Assembly: GCA_030847615.1 (NCBI GenBank)
Contig: JAUMIR010000001.1
Coordinates: 160,119,001-160,183,000, forward strand
DNA length: 64,000 nt
Direction of reading: 5' to 3'
Origin: Gambelia wislizenii
Taxonomy: Eukaryota; Chordata; Lepidosauria; Squamata; Crotaphytidae
Every line of letters starts with the position of its first letter. Position 1 is the stretch's first letter. The notes beneath the pieces are model-generated. The model was given only the letters and a program-made list of their open reading frames with translations. It had not been told where the DNA came from and searched no databases. Positions 35,173 through 46,419 of this stretch are shown here, piece by piece. The position numbers and the translations under genes were made by a program.

Positions 35173-35610
35173 GGCTGTTGCCACACTGCAGAAATAATAT
35201 AGTTTGGCACTGCTTTAACTTCCATGGCTCAATGCTATGGAATTCTGGGATTTGTAGTTTTGTTAGATATTTAGCCTTCTCACTAGGATTTTATTACACT
35301 ACATTTTATTTCTCATTCCACTTTAACTGCTATGGCTGCCTCCTGTGGAATCTTGGGGTTTGTAGTTTGATCAGAGGCACTAGAAAAGAGCTCCCTGGCT
35401 GAAAATTCTAAATGCCTCTCCCTAAAATGCACATATAAGGATTCATAGCAGTTAAAGTGGAATAATAGCACTATAATGATGTAGTGTGATAATATTCTGT
35501 CAGAGAGCTTGGGTGCCACAACAAACAACAAATCCCAGGTTTCCATAGAATGGAGCCATGATAGTTAAAGTGGTTTCAAATGGTATTATTTCTGCAGTGT
35601 GTCAGCAGCC
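35173..35610. mobile_element. Hairpin MITE (outer), split by a second MITE
   Basis: Termini GGCTGTTGCCACACTGCAG and CTGCAGTGTGTCAGCAGCC. Target duplication TTA (35170-35172 and 35611-35613). The arms pair AATTCTGGGATTTGTAGTTT with CAACAAATCCCAGGTTTCC. Removing the inner element and one duplicated trinucleotide leaves 224 bp, the same size as the related hairpins. Confidence 0.9.
35286..35496. mobile_element. Hairpin MITE (inner), nested in the loop of the outer one
   Basis: Termini GGATTTTATTACACTACAT and ATGTAGTGTGATAATATTC bound about 211 bp. Flanks CTA (35283-35285) and CTG (35497-35499) may be a degraded 3-bp duplication. It carries the CCTCCTGTGGAATCTTGGGG arm found in the other hairpins. 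It entered near the tip of the outer hairpin. Confidence 0.75.
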
Positions 35611-35613
35611 TTA

Positions 35614-37490
35614 GTCTTTACTAATTCTTTAAATAGCTGGATTCATGCTTGTGTAAGGAACCACAGTTCAGGTTGTTAGAATTCTTTTATCAAACGTTAT
35701 TTTATCAGATCTGATCCTATAGCCATGCTCTGTCAGTGGGTGACCCAGATGGATGCAGTGGTGTGACCATTTTCTCAAGTTTTGACAATGCCCAGGCCCC
35801 AAGTCACACTATTCAATCTTGACTAACAATTTCTTTAGGTATTTATATTTTTTTATTGGCTTAATTCATGTCCCACCTTTCTCCAAACAAGGAACATGTG
35901 ATGGCTTACTTGGGCCAAATATTTGTTTGCAAATTAAATGTCCTTCATCTGGTCATCTACCCCCTCATGGATCAGACTCAGAGTTACTTATGTGGCAGCA
36001 GTGGCATTCCCCCAACAGCCAATAAATCTATGAGGAAAAGCTAGAATCATTTATTTTAATTTTATTTATTAATTTTCAAAAATTCTTTACGAGCTCTCAT
36101 CCTGCTAGAAGCCCTGAATGTACAACAGATAAAAACATTAACAAAATGAACATTTACAACAACAACAACAACAACAACGTTTTAGACAATGCCCCCAATT
36201 AAACGTTTTAGACAATGCCCCCAATTTAGACAATGCCCCTTGTTAATATTGACATCAGTAACAGAAGAGGAGTGTCTCAGCACTTAAGATATCTTGCTGA
36301 GGAAAAGGAGAACAGCATGAGTTTCTTTGCACTTTGAGATCCTATGAGGAAAATTTGTGCAAAAGGACAAAAGGCCATACAAAACTGTGCAGTCTTGGTT
36401 ACAGAAGCCTCCAGCAGCTCAAAGGGGACGGAACTAGACTGACTTCTCTTAGGTGGTAGTTCCACAACTGAAGGGAAATCCCTGTCCTTTGTACAGAGCA
36501 ACATGGCCTGTTGGGCTGGTGCAGGGATTTAGTGACACAATCTTCCCTGAGCAGTACAGAGATAAAAAGCTAGGTGGGGGTTGGCAGAAGTATTTGGGAA
36601 CCCGTTACTATAAAAGAGGTTTCTGTGGAGAAAAGATTCACAGGTAATGACTAAAATGACACCTAATTAATACAGTTTAATTAGAAAGCATATTGTGGAG
36701 CTTCCAAAAAAGGTTAATTTAAAACACAATATTTTTCACATGCAAAACAGTTGTGTTAACTGAATAATAGTGGATATTGTATTGTACATTGTGCAAGTTA
36801 TCCTATCATAATAATTTGACCTGTTAATGAGGTCTACTGTGCTGTGATATCTCTGCAAACTTGAGGAGTAATTTTCCAGTTGAAATTCCTTCAAATATGT
36901 TATTTCCAAAAGCCAAGATTATTAAAATAGCTTATCTCTGATGGAACATTGAACACCTGTATGCTATCAGCAGATATGTCAAAGCTGAGTATGAATTTTC
37001 ACACATAGCTGTAGGTGCCCAAGGTAAGTCCTACAGCATACAAAGTGTACATGTATGGAAAGATTTCTTTCTGTGCATGTCATGTTTTGGTAAGTTAATG
37101 AAGTGTTAGTGTTAGGGTTTTGCACAATTCTACCATATCCTTTTCTTGGATCCATTGTATTTCTAAACTATCAGCTGCAATGCTAGAAACTTGGGAACTG
37201 AAGGAAAATTTCATGGCTGGAGAGAATTCTTAATGGGGGAGGACAATGGCCTCATTTCCCCCCACTCCATTGCTACCGTAGGGCTGGTGGAACATAAGGG
37301 TTAAAAGGATTTTTTTTTTAAAAAAAAATCAAATTCTGAGAAGGCTTATACAGGAAAAGATGATTCTTCATAAAAAAGAAAGATGAGAAACATGACAAAA
37401 ATGGCCTTCACACCCTTCTGGAAATTTCTCACACTTGCCTTAAATATATACAATATTTGTCTGTAACAAAATACTGCTTGTTCACAAGTA
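35614..37490. other. No gene; simple repeats
   Basis: A LINE-tail fragment lies at about 35840-35905 (ATTCATGTCCCACCTTTCTCC). An (ACA)n run is at 36158-36178. A short tandem repeat of a unit containing TTTTAGACAATGCCCCCAAT occupies 36178-36240 in almost three copies. No coding sequence is recognised. Confidence 0.5.
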
Positions 37491-37494
37491 AATG

Positions 37495-38190
37495 GCCTAC
37501 ATCCAATTGTTAATTTCAAGCAGACTAATACCACTGAATCAGTGGAACTTGTATTACTGTTGAATTACCAAATTCTCTCTGAATCAATGGCTCTATGCTA
37601 GTTGGGACTAAGGACATTATCAGACACACCAAATATGGCATCATAAGGATGCCACATAAACACAAAAGGGAGGACACATCAGATGACATTGCCTTTTCAC
37701 ATTTATGTACTGGCCAAAACCCATACTTTTTTATTGATGGCTTAAGCTTCGCGCCAGTTTGAAACTTTGTGCCTAATTTACTCATGAGAATGCAGGTTGA
37801 ATGGCCGGTCTGGTGTAAACACTTCTGGGTGAGATCATAACATCCAGGTAAGTGACACACTTTTTATGATCCTCCCCAGGTTGCTTGTAAGTTTTAAAGT
37901 GTGTGTATGTGCCTTTTTAAAACTTTTTGTGTGTTGTTTTGGTTGTTTTTTTAAAAACATTTCCCATGCAAGCATCTTCGCATGAGAATCCATGGGATTT
38001 TGAACCAGGAAGTAAATGGACCTCCATTCACTTCCTCTTTCATTACTGGGAAGCTTTTGGACAGGAGGCAAGGTATGAGCAGCATGTGAAGTTCTTTTGC
38101 TGACATAAAAATGGAAACGTTATGCCGGCAAAAGAATGGGCTTTTGGGTGGTGGTCTGATAAAGTCCTATCTATTGAATTTAGACTCTAA
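37495..38190. repeat. Small foldback repeat, split by a MITE
   Basis: CCTACATCCAATTGTTAAT at the left and GCTCTATGCTAGTTGGGACTA at 37589-37610 are parts of the family seen intact at 6700-6840. The missing end (ATTGAATTTAGAC) appears directly after the element at 37612-38167. Confidence 0.5.
37612..38167. mobile_element. Harbinger-like MITE, GGACTTTATC family (copy 3)
   Basis: Left terminus GGACATTATCAGACAC, right terminus GTCTGATAAAGTCC, 556 bp. Flanks TAA (37609-37611) and TAT (38168-38170). It is colinear with copy 2 (ATGGCATCATAAGGATGCC near the left end; CATCTTCGCATGAGAATCC at the core). The host repeat at 6806-6836 gives the uninterrupted target. No transposase. Confidence 0.75.
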
Positions 38191-38734
38191 CGTGTTTAGG
38201 ATCCAAGCAGTTTTTTTTGGTTCCTCGTGTTCTGATGGTGTTATTATTTCAGTGAGTTTAAAATGTAAAGATGAGGTTCTTTTTTTAAAAAAAACAACAA
38301 CAACAAAAAGACAGAGTTGACAAACTGTTTGAGGGAGGCACTGTTTTCCCTCTCTAACAAATCAAGAATATATACAACATATGTAACAGGCATCTGCAAG
38401 CAGTTATAAAGGATGAGGCTGTGTTTGGACCTGTGGGTCTGGCCATGGCAAAGCGGCGGGCCTACATTCCTGACATTCTCCCACACTAAACTGAGGGCTA
38501 TTTAGACAAAACTATCTCAAGCTGGGAGGGTCTAAAGAAATTCTCTTCATGTATTATGGAAAACCCTCCCCAGGGAACTAAGCCATTATTAACTTTGCTG
38601 TCATGTAACTCTTAGGCGAAAATACTTTAATTCACTCATCCAATTTAAGTCTTTTTTGACTATTTAACAATAGAGAATTTTATGTCACCTTAAAGAGTAA
38701 TGTGTTTATTATGATATCAGCTTTCTCTGACAGA
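38171..38734. other. No gene recognised
   Basis: An A-rich (AAC)n-like run lies at 38285-38310. Nothing else. Confidence 0.45.
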
Positions 38735-38962
38735 TATCCTTATCGCACTACACTGCTATAGCACTATTATTCCACTTTAACTGCTCTGGCTGCCTCCTGT
38801 GGAATTCTGAGGTTTGTAGTTTAGTGAGGCCTAAGAGCTCTCTGGATGAGAGTTCTAAATGTCCCTTCCTCCCTAAACTGCAAATCCCAGGATTCCACAG
38901 GAGGCAGCCACAGCAGTTAAAATGGAATAAATGTGCTATAACTGTGTAGTGTGACAAGGCCC
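38735..38962. mobile_element. Hairpin MITE of the 224-bp family, diverged ends
   Basis: The arms CCTCCTGTGGAATTCTGAGG and CAGGATTCCACAGGAGGC are complementary. The ends TATCCTTATCGCACTACACTG and GTGTAGTGTGACAAGGCCC have drifted apart. No certain target duplication. Confidence 0.75.
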
Positions 38963-39541
38963 CAAGAGTGCATTGCCCTCCCCACCATGGCAGAGGATCC
39001 AACACACTCCCTGGGGTCAGCTCTTTACTTGCTTCTATTGAGGAACTTACCAGAGATCAATGCTCTTGAATAGAGGTGGGCAACTTTGTTAGGCCCAAAG
39101 ACCAATCCCACCACAGGCTGTATCCAACATCATCAGTATTTTGCTACATGGCATCAAACAAAAGTAGACTAAAATGACTCCCCTAATTCAAAGGAAATGA
39201 GACTGATAGCACTTCAAAGGTGAAGATATTAAATAATGTAAGGGACCCATATATATGCATCTTAAAGTTTTAAAAAATTACTAGGGAAAGGGGCTTGTGG
39301 CCTGTATGCCCCTGCATAGAATAGTGTTAAGGAGCTACATTCAACATAACATGATTGCATCATAGGTTCTCCCATTTCCCACGGCACCCCATATCTGTTC
39401 CAGAGGTTCCCCTAGTCCTCCCAATTAATATCTGGATGGATTGCTGGAGATGCAGGGAATGGAGGGAGATCTTCTATTGATGGACAGATTCCACTGGGGA
39501 TACTCCTTCATTCTTTTTTAGTGCCTGTAGTTGCTCTTTGA
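38963..39541. other. No recognised feature
   Basis: Ordinary non-coding sequence. Confidence 0.4.
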
Positions 39542-39752
39542 CAGCCAGCATGGTCCTATGGTTTGAGCATTGGATTAAGACTCTGGAGGCCAGGGTTTGA
39601 ATCCCCACCCACCCATGGAAACTTACTGGGTGGCCCTGGGCATGTCACACACTTTCAGCCTCAGGAAGGTAAAGGCAAACCCTTGCTGAACAAATCTTGC
39701 CAAGAAAACACAGCAATAGGTTCAGCTTAGGGCTTCCATAAGTCAGAAATGA
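39542..39752 (+). mobile_element. tRNA-derived SINE, near-complete
   Basis: The head CAGCCAGCATGGTCCTATGG has a tRNA A-box-like start, and GGTTTGAATCC at 39594-39604 is a good B box of the RNA polymerase III promoter. The body continues with CCATGGAAACTTACTGGGTG and CAAATCTTGCCAAGAAAAC. The tail CATAAGTCAGAAATGACTTA is shared with the 5S-SINEs. It is the intact reference for the broken copy at 18181. Confidence 0.85.
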
Positions 39753-40485
39753 CTTATGTTTCTAAACTGCTTTCTTTGTTTCTAAACTGCCCACTCCAAA
39801 AAGCTCTGAGAGTGAATTACTATCATCCATTGCCCATACTTTACAACAGTCCAAGTCAGTGGAGCAACATGGATTTAAGCAGCATTCTTTTTGTTTGGAG
39901 CGATTTCTACCAACACACTCAATCATTGTTTTCAAACAATAAACTCTTGTGAGAATTTCAGCTGGGGTCTGAGAAAGCTATTTGGACTTTGTGAACAAAT
40001 AGTGAAAGCAGTTTCCAGATTCTGCAAAGAAGACATTTCCTGTTTAAATATTCTCTGATCCATTTATTGCACTCTCTTCATCATTCTTCTGTGAAATAAT
40101 GCAATGATTGGCTGTGTGTGAAAACTTAGATTACCTCCACACCCAAATGACTTAGAAGCTGAAAGATGATAAGATGCACCTAAATTCTGTCCAATTCACT
40201 AGAGTCAGAAGAGCTATGTCACAAAATGGGCCAATTTAGAAATTTTTGGGGCACTGCTTAAGTATTCAAATTTGGTATTTCCCAAATAAAATGGATATCT
40301 CATTTTTAAAAAATAAGATTTCCAGTGCACTGTGATTTCCTGTATTGTCTAGCAAATTATTCCTTTTCATCTGAAATATGGTTTGCAAATATTAAAATTA
40401 CAAATGTTCTCTAAACAACCAGCAGATGAAAGCATAATTAAAAGTCAGAGGATATTACTTTATGAATCTGACCAAGTGAGTGCAA
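39753..40485. other. No gene; short duplication
   Basis: TTTCTAAACTGC occurs at about 39758 and 39780 as a local direct duplication. Nothing else is recognised. Confidence 0.4.
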
Positions 40486-40486
40486 T

Positions 40487-41360
40487 CAACGGATAAGATC
40501 CCCAAGCAGTGTAATGGCAGCCAGATAGTTCCTGGCCTCACCCCTGTGGCCAATCAGTAGCCATTTGATTCAAGGGGAACTGCCCCCATGCACTGCCAGT
40601 TGTTATTGTGTAGCTGGGGGGAAAGCATCATTGTCCTAAACTCACTGTGGCAAGTGCTTGAGGATCAACAGGGGAGGAATACAAAAACAACAAGGTAAGG
40701 GGTGCTGTTTTAGCCTGTTGCCAATTGTCCACAATAGAAGCAGGAGAAGTGAAGAGCTAGTCCAGAAGTCACTCACCCATAGTCCATACAGTATGCAAGA
40801 GTAGTCAAAAGATAGTCCAGAATTTGATTACCAATTGTCCATACCAGATGCCAGGGAAGTCAAAAGGCAGTCCAGAATTCAGTAGAGTCAGGTCCTTGGC
40901 CCCAGTCTGTGATCAACAATTGGTTAAAGCAGCAGTCCAGAAGTCAATTTGAAGTCAAGGCAAGCAAGAATCCAGAAGGAATGCAACAGCTTAATATAAG
41001 CAGTTGTCAGCACTGGCTTGAAGGAAGAACTGCTTCTACATTTATAGCTAGAGTTCCAAGGTCAGGTGGAGCTGATTAGAGAGGAAATAGGTTTGGTTTT
41101 TAAATGCAGATGGATGTGGTGGTTTGGCTACAGAGAAGGGAGGCAATATGTGGTCTGTATCATCTATCACCAGCTGGCAGACTATTTGTTCTTCAGAGGG
41201 AGGCTTGTTTTCTTTCTCTGGTTTGGCTGGCCTCTCAGAGGGAGCTGGAGCAGTCTCTTCTTCTTCAGACTTAGCTATATTTTCCTCCTCTGCCTCATCT
41301 ATATTCTCTGCTTCCTCCTCCTCCTCCTCCTCCGATTCCTCAGCCAGGGGGTTCATGACA
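40487..41360 (-). mobile_element. Unclassified LTR-like repeat with acidic open frame
   Basis: The minus-strand reading begins TGTCATGAACCCCCTGG at 41360. A frame starting ATGAACCCCCTGGC and running to 41048 encodes a Glu-rich peptide (EEEEEEEAENIDEAEEENIA) because of a (TCC)n run at 41318-41333. The plus-strand region 40760-40970 repeats a motif AGTCCAGAA about five times. The TGTCATGA start resembles an LTR end, but no matching other end or target duplication was found. I treat the acidic peptide as incidental. Confidence 0.3.
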
Positions 41361-41446
41361 ATTATGCAGGTAGGTACTGGAGAGGATACCTCCTTATTCA
41401 ATGTTTAAAGAAGTACTTATGCTTTCAAGTTGCCAAGAGGATTTCA

Positions 41447-41661
41447 GGACAATATCACATTATGCTGTTATAGCACTATTATTCTATTTTAACTGCTATG
41501 GCTGCCTCCTGTGGAATTCTGGGGCTTAGTGAAACCTAAGAGCTCTCTGGCTGAGAATGCTAAATGCCCCTTCCTAAACTGCAAATCCCAGGATTCCACA
41601 GGAGGCAGCCATAGCAGTTAAAGTGGAATAATAGTGCCATAACAGCATAGTGTGTTTGTCC
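41447..41661. mobile_element. Hairpin MITE of the 224-bp family (215 bp)
   Basis: Termini GGACAATATCACATTATGCTG and CAGCATAGTGTGTTTGTCC. The arms CCTCCTGTGGAATTCTGGGG and CAGGATTCCACAGGAGGC pair. Flanks TCA and CTA are not a clean duplication. Confidence 0.8.
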
Positions 41662-41859
41662 CTAATCTTAACATTACTTCCTGTGAATGAAGTAATGAAA
41701 TAAGAATGGTATTCTTGGTTTAATCCTTATACTTTACTTAAACCTCACTTTGTGTTATGACTAGTGCAGGGCACTGAATGAATAAAAATTATGCCAGAGC
41801 TAGGTTATTGTTTATAATGAACAATTGGATCATTGGAGAGTAATAGTGATGCTGGATTT

Positions 41860-42445
41860 AACCTTCCCCCCCCCCCGGCGGCTCTGGTCCGGTCTGGTCC
41901 CTCTCACTCTTTCAGCCCATGTAGAAGCCAGCATGGGGGCCGCCATAGAGGTCTTTCCCTTCCCGGCTTGCTCTGCGGTCCAGGAAGGGGTGCAAAAGCG
42001 GGTACCAATTAGGGCAGGCCTCCTCCTGCCCTGATTGGTTGCTCAGAAGCAATGTAGGCACTGCTGCCCTTTGCAACAGTTTTCTAGCAATTTTGTGACA
42101 GTTTTGCAGCAGTTTGCAGCAGCTTTATAACGGTTGCTTTACAGCTGCTTTATGGCTCAGCGGCCGGTTATATATACTCGGTCACTGCACTGGATTGGCC
42201 AGTAGTTCTTCAGGACCCCACCTTTTTACAGCAGTTAGTGGGAAGGGGGAGGGGCAGGGATCATCAGGCATGTGGGGCCTGCCCAGGACTCCTCCCCTTT
42301 CATCAGTGGTGGTGTCGGTAGTTATCTGACAGTGGTATCATCGACCAGCATTTGGGTTGGTCGATGTCGATGTCCGGATCCAGACCCATGTCATTTGAGC
42401 CAACCATTGCAGCTGTTATCAATAAAGTTGTGGCCTTTATTGTCA
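41860..42445 (+). promoter_or_regulatory. Possible LTR with TATA box and polyA signal
   Basis: A GC-richer block contains a C-run (41868-41876), a run of short repeats of the form AGCAGTTTGCAGCAGCTTT near 42105-42125, a TATATATA box at 42169-42176 and AATAAA at 42421-42426, some 250 bases downstream. This spacing fits the U3-R layout of an LTR or a DIRS-like terminus on the plus strand. Clean termini and target duplications were not found. Confidence 0.35.
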
Positions 42446-45400
42446 ATATACCGTATATATCATCATGTAACAATATATCTTTCCAAATATATAATGTGCC
42501 TGTCATTATTTGGGGAAGAAGGGCAGGGGGAGAACATCTGGCCTGGACATGCAAATAACTTTCTTGAAAAGGCCTGCCATGGGATAATCATTCCATTGCA
42601 TATTCTGGTCAAATATATCAAGTCTGAATAATCAGCTGCTTATTTAATGTCAAAGCATCTGTAACTTTAGTGACTCCTATCTCCACTTCCCTATTGTTAT
42701 ATGGTTTTTCTGCTTCTATCCAAGTAATAATAAATAAATCTCTTCAGAACTTTATTGAAAGATAAAGTGAGGGCTGTTTTTTCAAGATAATATTTCCAAA
42801 TAGTGGTTGAAGTATATGCAGTCTTTTTATAAGTTGGGAAGTATTTAAAATGTGTTTATGCCAATGGAGATCATCTCATGTAAAAGTTCCATTGCCTGAC
42901 ATGGTACCACAAGAAAAGCTAAATATAAATGTTATTGTACTTTTCTCTCAAAGTCATCCTTGGCTTTGAATAAGACTAATAATAAACATGGCAATCATAC
43001 AGTCTATTGAAATATATTCAGCAAACTGAATGACTGTAGTAGATCTTGTATTGGTGGATATACGTGAAGAGAATATTTCATAATGTAAAGGTCAGTGAGA
43101 TGGCTCTATGTGATCTGTGTGTGACTAATTCAGACTGAAAAGCAAAACTGGAGGGTTGGTTTATATAAATGGCAATATCCACATGCTTGCTTTTGGAAGA
43201 GTACAGGCCTGCTGGCAGGTGAACAGCCAGGGCAAGCTTGTCAAACAGATTCAGCAGAAAGGGTTAAACCTTCCACTTCAAATGGCCATACACACAACTA
43301 CTATGCTGCACACAAACTTAGTGGTTCTGCAGTTATTCCTGCAGCCTAGCTGGCTGTGAAATTGTCAGAAACCCAGTTTGCTCCCAGATGCCATTTTGTG
43401 AAGGTTTCTGGCAGCATGAACTCCAGGTATATGAACATGAGTTGGATCTTGTGTTCTTCTGCAAAGAGCCAATAGAGCATAGAATTGTCCCAACACTGGT
43501 TTAAGATAATCTTTGACCACTGTGCTGGTACCATAAGCTCTCTCCACTAATTGCATCAAAGCAACCATCAAACTGCTAGTTCAGCATAGGAAGTCTTAAC
43601 TGGGATAGAAAGGAAGAAAGACAAGCCATCACCTCCTTGCCAACGTAGCTCCCAGTGCCAACTAGGGTCTTCATGTGAAACTGTCTATAGTCAGTATGCA
43701 CATGATGGAGGAGGTTGTGTGTGTATGTACACTAGCTAGCACCATCCAATTGTGTGTCACATTCACTGGAGAGTGGGAGAAAGAGTTATAATAAATAATA
43801 ATTAAATTTATTTATACCCAGCCCCTCTGTTAAACAATCGGGGCGGCAATTCTTCATATGTACAGATTTACATGTGGAGAACTCCTGCATGCAGCATGAC
43901 ATCCTGATAGGGCAAAGGCCTATTCCTGCACAGACACTCTGTTTTTACACCTGCTAGAACTCCTCCTCAAAAATACCTGATAAATGTTCATCAATGAAAG
44001 GAAGAACAAGCACAGAGCTCTGGTGGCAAGAAAGGCTAACCTGCTCATCCCTGTGTACCTTCCCATGGATTCTTTGTGTGCAGAAAGGGCAAGGACAGCT
44101 GGTGGCCTCCATGTCAATGGGGTAGTAAATCTGCTAAGATTTTTGTCTGAAATTTAAAGGAGCTATCAAATGTGTTGAGCCCTATTGTCAAATAGATTCA
44201 GTCCTGTAGCTAACTGAAGTCTGGGCAAAAACAAACAATCAATAAAACAAAACAAAAAACCAAAGTACAGTCATCACCTCCTAACATGGAAGCTCCCAAC
44301 TGCCACCGTTGCAAGGGTTCTGGTGAAGTCTTACCTGGGAGCAAATCTCATTGAATGCAGTTGGACTTACCTCTGAGTAGACATGTAAAGGACTGCACAC
44401 TCTCAGTTGGTTAGCATGGGCTTAATCCACCAAGTTCTGGTGTCACTCGAGCCTCTGAAAAACAAATGGAAGCTTCCTGATGAACCTTTTGCTTTATTAC
44501 CTGGTTAAATATGGATGATTGAATAAATATAGACATATTTGTTAAGAACTGTTCTAGTCTAAAAAGTAACCCCTTCTTTGAGAAAAATTAATGAGAAAAG
44601 TATTCTCTTTCGGGTGGATTGCCATGCTGGGATGCACTGACAGACTTTTCAAATGAGCTCAACCCAAGATACAGGAATAAACATGGAGCTAGGATAAAAG
44701 ACTATCCCTTTTCATGTGGAAATGATTCTTTTGACAAAATGTTGTCCCACAGACCCACTCCCACTCATGATTTTGTACAAGTAAGATGCATTTTAAGCCC
44801 TGGGTGCCTATAAAGTCCAGGGTCCTTTCCTCTTTGTTAACATGACAGTTACCTTAAATTCCCATTTCTTTCTTCCGCTTGGACACCCTTTGCTGTGTTA
44901 CTTTACTTCCATCTGACAAATGCTGTCAACTATCCATGTTTATTTTCTTAGAAGACAGGAACATGTGCAGATGAATAGGACACTGTCAGGAAGGAGCAAA
45001 AATAAAATGAAATAAAATTGCACCCCAACAACCTATGCAAGAATCATACCAGAGGAAGTTAGGCTCTCTAAGCTCTGGAGCTTTTGATTCTGCTTTCAGG
45101 TTTAGCCAAAAGTTTTGATGAATTAGTAAGTAGCATCATAGGTAATCAGAGGAGGTGACTCAGGTGATATTTACTGTTGTACATTTTATGTTTTGTAGTT
45201 CAATCCACAGCACAACTTCACCAGGTGACCTCTTATTTTAATGCTATGGCAAAGTGAGATTTTTAAAATGGCTATCTGCTTTGTCCACAAAATAATTTTA
45301 TAAATGAGTACTATAACCTTCTTCAATCATTTTCCCCTCCCTTAAATGAAAAAGATCACCCAATGGTTTTCTGTCCCAGAGAAGGTGCTCTAACCTTTTG

Positions 45401-46095
45401 ATCATTTGTTGTTGTTGCATAATTAAGGATATGCCTTGGGTCTTGGTGTACAATCCTCCCTTCTTTTAATCCTGCTCTAGCTTTGGAACAGACCCATTTT
45501 CCTCTTCCTGGTGTTCTTACGTGTGGCGTTACATAACAAGGATGAAAGTTGCTGGAGATGTAAAAGGTATATTGTATTTTCTTCGGCCAGTGCCATGGAC
45601 AGAATGAACACAGCTTTGATTCTACTTGCTGGAAATTCAAGAGGTCTAATAAGTAGCTCCATGTTTTAGTTTATCTTCAAAAGAAGGCAGCAGATTACAA
45701 TTTTTAAAAAATCCACAGAGAACTTGAACTTCACTTGATTAAATACTGCAAATATTATATGCTTGCCAAGGCACTAGTTTTGGGAGTCCCCTTCATTCTC
45801 ATAAGAGACCTTTTGAAGCTTCTTAATCATTGTACATTCACAGCATTTAAAGTACTTTTTTTTCTCTTAGCTCAAAGCTTTTAGCAATATATTAACAACC
45901 ACATTTGCTGAATATTTTTTAATTTTCAGGGAGAAAAGCTACCTATTACTCTTAGAAGTCAATAAACATTGTTTAATTAAATAGATAACCATTCAAATGG
46001 CTTTAGAAACATATATTATAACCAGGAACACTAAAAGCTATCTTTCTGTCTAATGCTAGTTACCAAGCATATTTAGTAGCCTAGTACAAAAAAGC
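42446..46095. other. No gene recognised
   Basis: Long unremarkable AT-rich stretch. About 43790-43850 is a short LINE-tail-like fragment (TTTATTTATACCCAGCCCC). About 44340-44395 carries a dispersed motif (TTGGACTTACCTCTGAGTAG) common in squamate repeats. No exon-like segment stands out. Confidence 0.4.
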
Positions 46096-46097
46096 GA

Positions 46098-46416
46098 CTC
46101 CCTGAAACAACATCTCAGGCTCGGTCAAATTGATCACCAAAAATGGTCCACCCTGGCCTCACATTGGGAGGCATGGAGACGCACTGTCCACAATGCTGCA
46201 GCCTTATTTGAGAACTCACGCCGAACAAGTCTTGAAGAGAAATGACAACACAGAAAGACTCACAACCCAGAAACATCACCCAAGGAGACCTTCTGTTGTG
46301 CTTTCTGCAACCGGACTTGTTTATCTTGGATTGGCCTTTTTAGTCATCAGCGCGCTTGCAGAAAGCACGGGATGAGTCCTTCCTGAATCTTCATTTGCGA
46401 AGAAAAGCCAGAGAGA
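46098..46416 (+). pseudogene. RTE-like LINE, second 3' end copy
   Basis: It aligns with 28864-29178: CTCCCTGAAACAACATCTCAG, GGGAGGCATGGAGACGCACT, AGAACTCACGCCGAACAAG, then a C-terminal frame containing CAFCNRTC and SHQRAC. The cysteine/histidine spacing suggests a CCHC-type zinc knuckle better preserved than in the first copy. The shared end is CCAGAGAG, here with a longer (AG)n tail. It is strongly 5' truncated. Confidence 0.85.
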
Positions 46417-46419
46417 GAG

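Noticed and set aside
36178..36240. CRISPR-like array
   Set aside because: Only three short direct repeats without unique spacers in a eukaryotic context; a simple tandem duplication.
37003..37032. GTAAGT donor after GCCCAAG as a second exon end
   Set aside because: No matching acceptor with an open frame upstream.
39542..39752. Functional tRNA gene
   Set aside because: It has A-box and B-box-like sequences but no cloverleaf, and it continues into a SINE body.
41048..41401. 117-codon acidic Glu-rich frame on the minus strand
   Set aside because: The acidity comes from a (TCC)n microsatellite inside a repeat-like stretch; there is no domain or splice context.
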